NCBI GenBank assembly: GCA_005408345.1
Contig: SEMN01001003.1
Location: 62,001-126,000, forward strand
DNA: 64,000 nt
Direction: 5' to 3'
DNA from: Macquaria australasica
Lineage: Eukaryota > Chordata > Actinopteri > Centrarchiformes > Percichthyidae
Of this stretch, positions 63,487-64,000 are shown one piece after another. Positions within the stretch are counted from its first letter, which is position 1. Each line of letters starts with the position of its first letter. Both the position numbers and the translations under genes were made by a program. Below the pieces are notes generated by a model. That model made no database searches and was not told the DNA's origin. It saw nothing but the letters and a program-made list of their open reading frames with translations.

Positions 63487-64000
63487 CTACGGTGGAAGAA
63501 AAAACAGGGAAATTAATAAACTTAAACCTGCACATATCAATATGTTTGATCTTAACATTGAATCAAATGACTCAAAAGAGGTTGCTCATAGTGCTGATAT
63601 CACAAAGAATTAACACCCAACCCAACTAGCCTCTTTTAACTAGTTTTCGACACGTTTACTGTATGGATCAGCCTCATTGCTCTCATCAACCCAGTTTCCA
63701 GCAAAGGAAAAGAAAAACACAAATGTATGAATGTAAAAACATAATGACATTCCATTCAGGGCAGGTCCTTTAGAAGGTTCTAGTGGTCCTTGAGGAGGTT
63801 TTAGTTCTCACTGAGGAGATTCTAGTGGTCACTGAGGAGATTCTAGTGGTTACTGAGAAGATTCAGAGTTGCAGTCCTACACGCTTCTCTGCGCTTCCAT
63901 TAGAGCAGTTACCCACCCTAAACTCCACAGAGAGGTTGTCTGCCCCCAGACCACTTAAATTATTTAAATCAAAAGTAAACAGAAGAAGAGTTACACATAA
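63487..64000. other. intron at the 5' edge of the window (partial)
   Basis: 514 bases with the minisatellite at 63776-63859; no exon seen before the window ends. Confidence 0.65.
63776..63859. repeat. 21-base minisatellite, four copies
   Basis: Units ggttctagtggtccttgagg(a), ggttttagttctcactgagg(a), gattctagtggtcactgagg(a), gattctagtggttactgaga(a). Exact 21-base period with a few substitutions. Confidence 0.85.

Overview
The window is one continuous piece of a giant muscle gene, titin (ttn), read entirely on the minus strand. Its 5' side is at high coordinates. I recognise 95 exons, 94 of them with good support. Every splice junction is phase-compatible, and together they give 27,353 coding bases (about 9,118 codons) with no stop or frameshift. 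The gene continues past both edges: neither the start codon nor the A-band part is here. The organism looks like a ray-finned, probably percomorph, fish. The introns are short, and they carry interspersed repeats I know from spiny-rayed fish genomes: the 'gccctgagataactttgtta' family, the 'ggtggtgcagtggttagca' SINE head, and the 'agtaaaagtactcattatgc' MITE. Teleosts carry two titin paralogues; the sequence alone does not tell me which one this is.

Layout in gene order. 63.5-56.2 kb holds six Ig domains of the proximal I-band (I18-I23 if counted back from N2B). 55.9-52.2 kb is a single 3,696-base exon, the N2B element: Ig, Ig, about 880 residues of unique sequence, Ig. 51.5-31.6 kb is the middle tandem of 39 Ig domains, nearly all one domain per phase 1-1 exon. 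Most of it follows a six-exon super-repeat, which then gives way to a local array of eight closely related Ig exons (38.4-33.8 kb). 31.2-25.2 kb is the N2A element: I80, the N2A unique sequence on two exons, I81 and I83, with no I82. 25.1-10.8 kb is the PEVK spring: short Pro/Glu/Val/Lys exons plus two giant exons of 685 and 501 codons. 10.7-1.6 kb is the start of the distal Ig tandem, I84 to the first half of I96. It follows human titin domain for domain and includes I91, the module once called I27 in single-molecule mechanics.

Together the window encodes nearly the whole extensible I-band spring: tandem Ig segments that straighten at low force, the N2B and PEVK segments that act as entropic springs, and the N2A signalling hub. 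No other protein-coding gene, RNA gene or CRISPR array is visible. The most interesting signals are departures from the mammalian plan: the eight-exon Ig expansion, the missing I82, the internally duplicated giant PEVK exon, the recent PEVK exon-pair duplication, the long N2B unique region, one Ig that has lost its core tryptophan, and one Ig exon whose old splice donor would now create a stop. Human domain names come from my knowledge of the family, not from a search.
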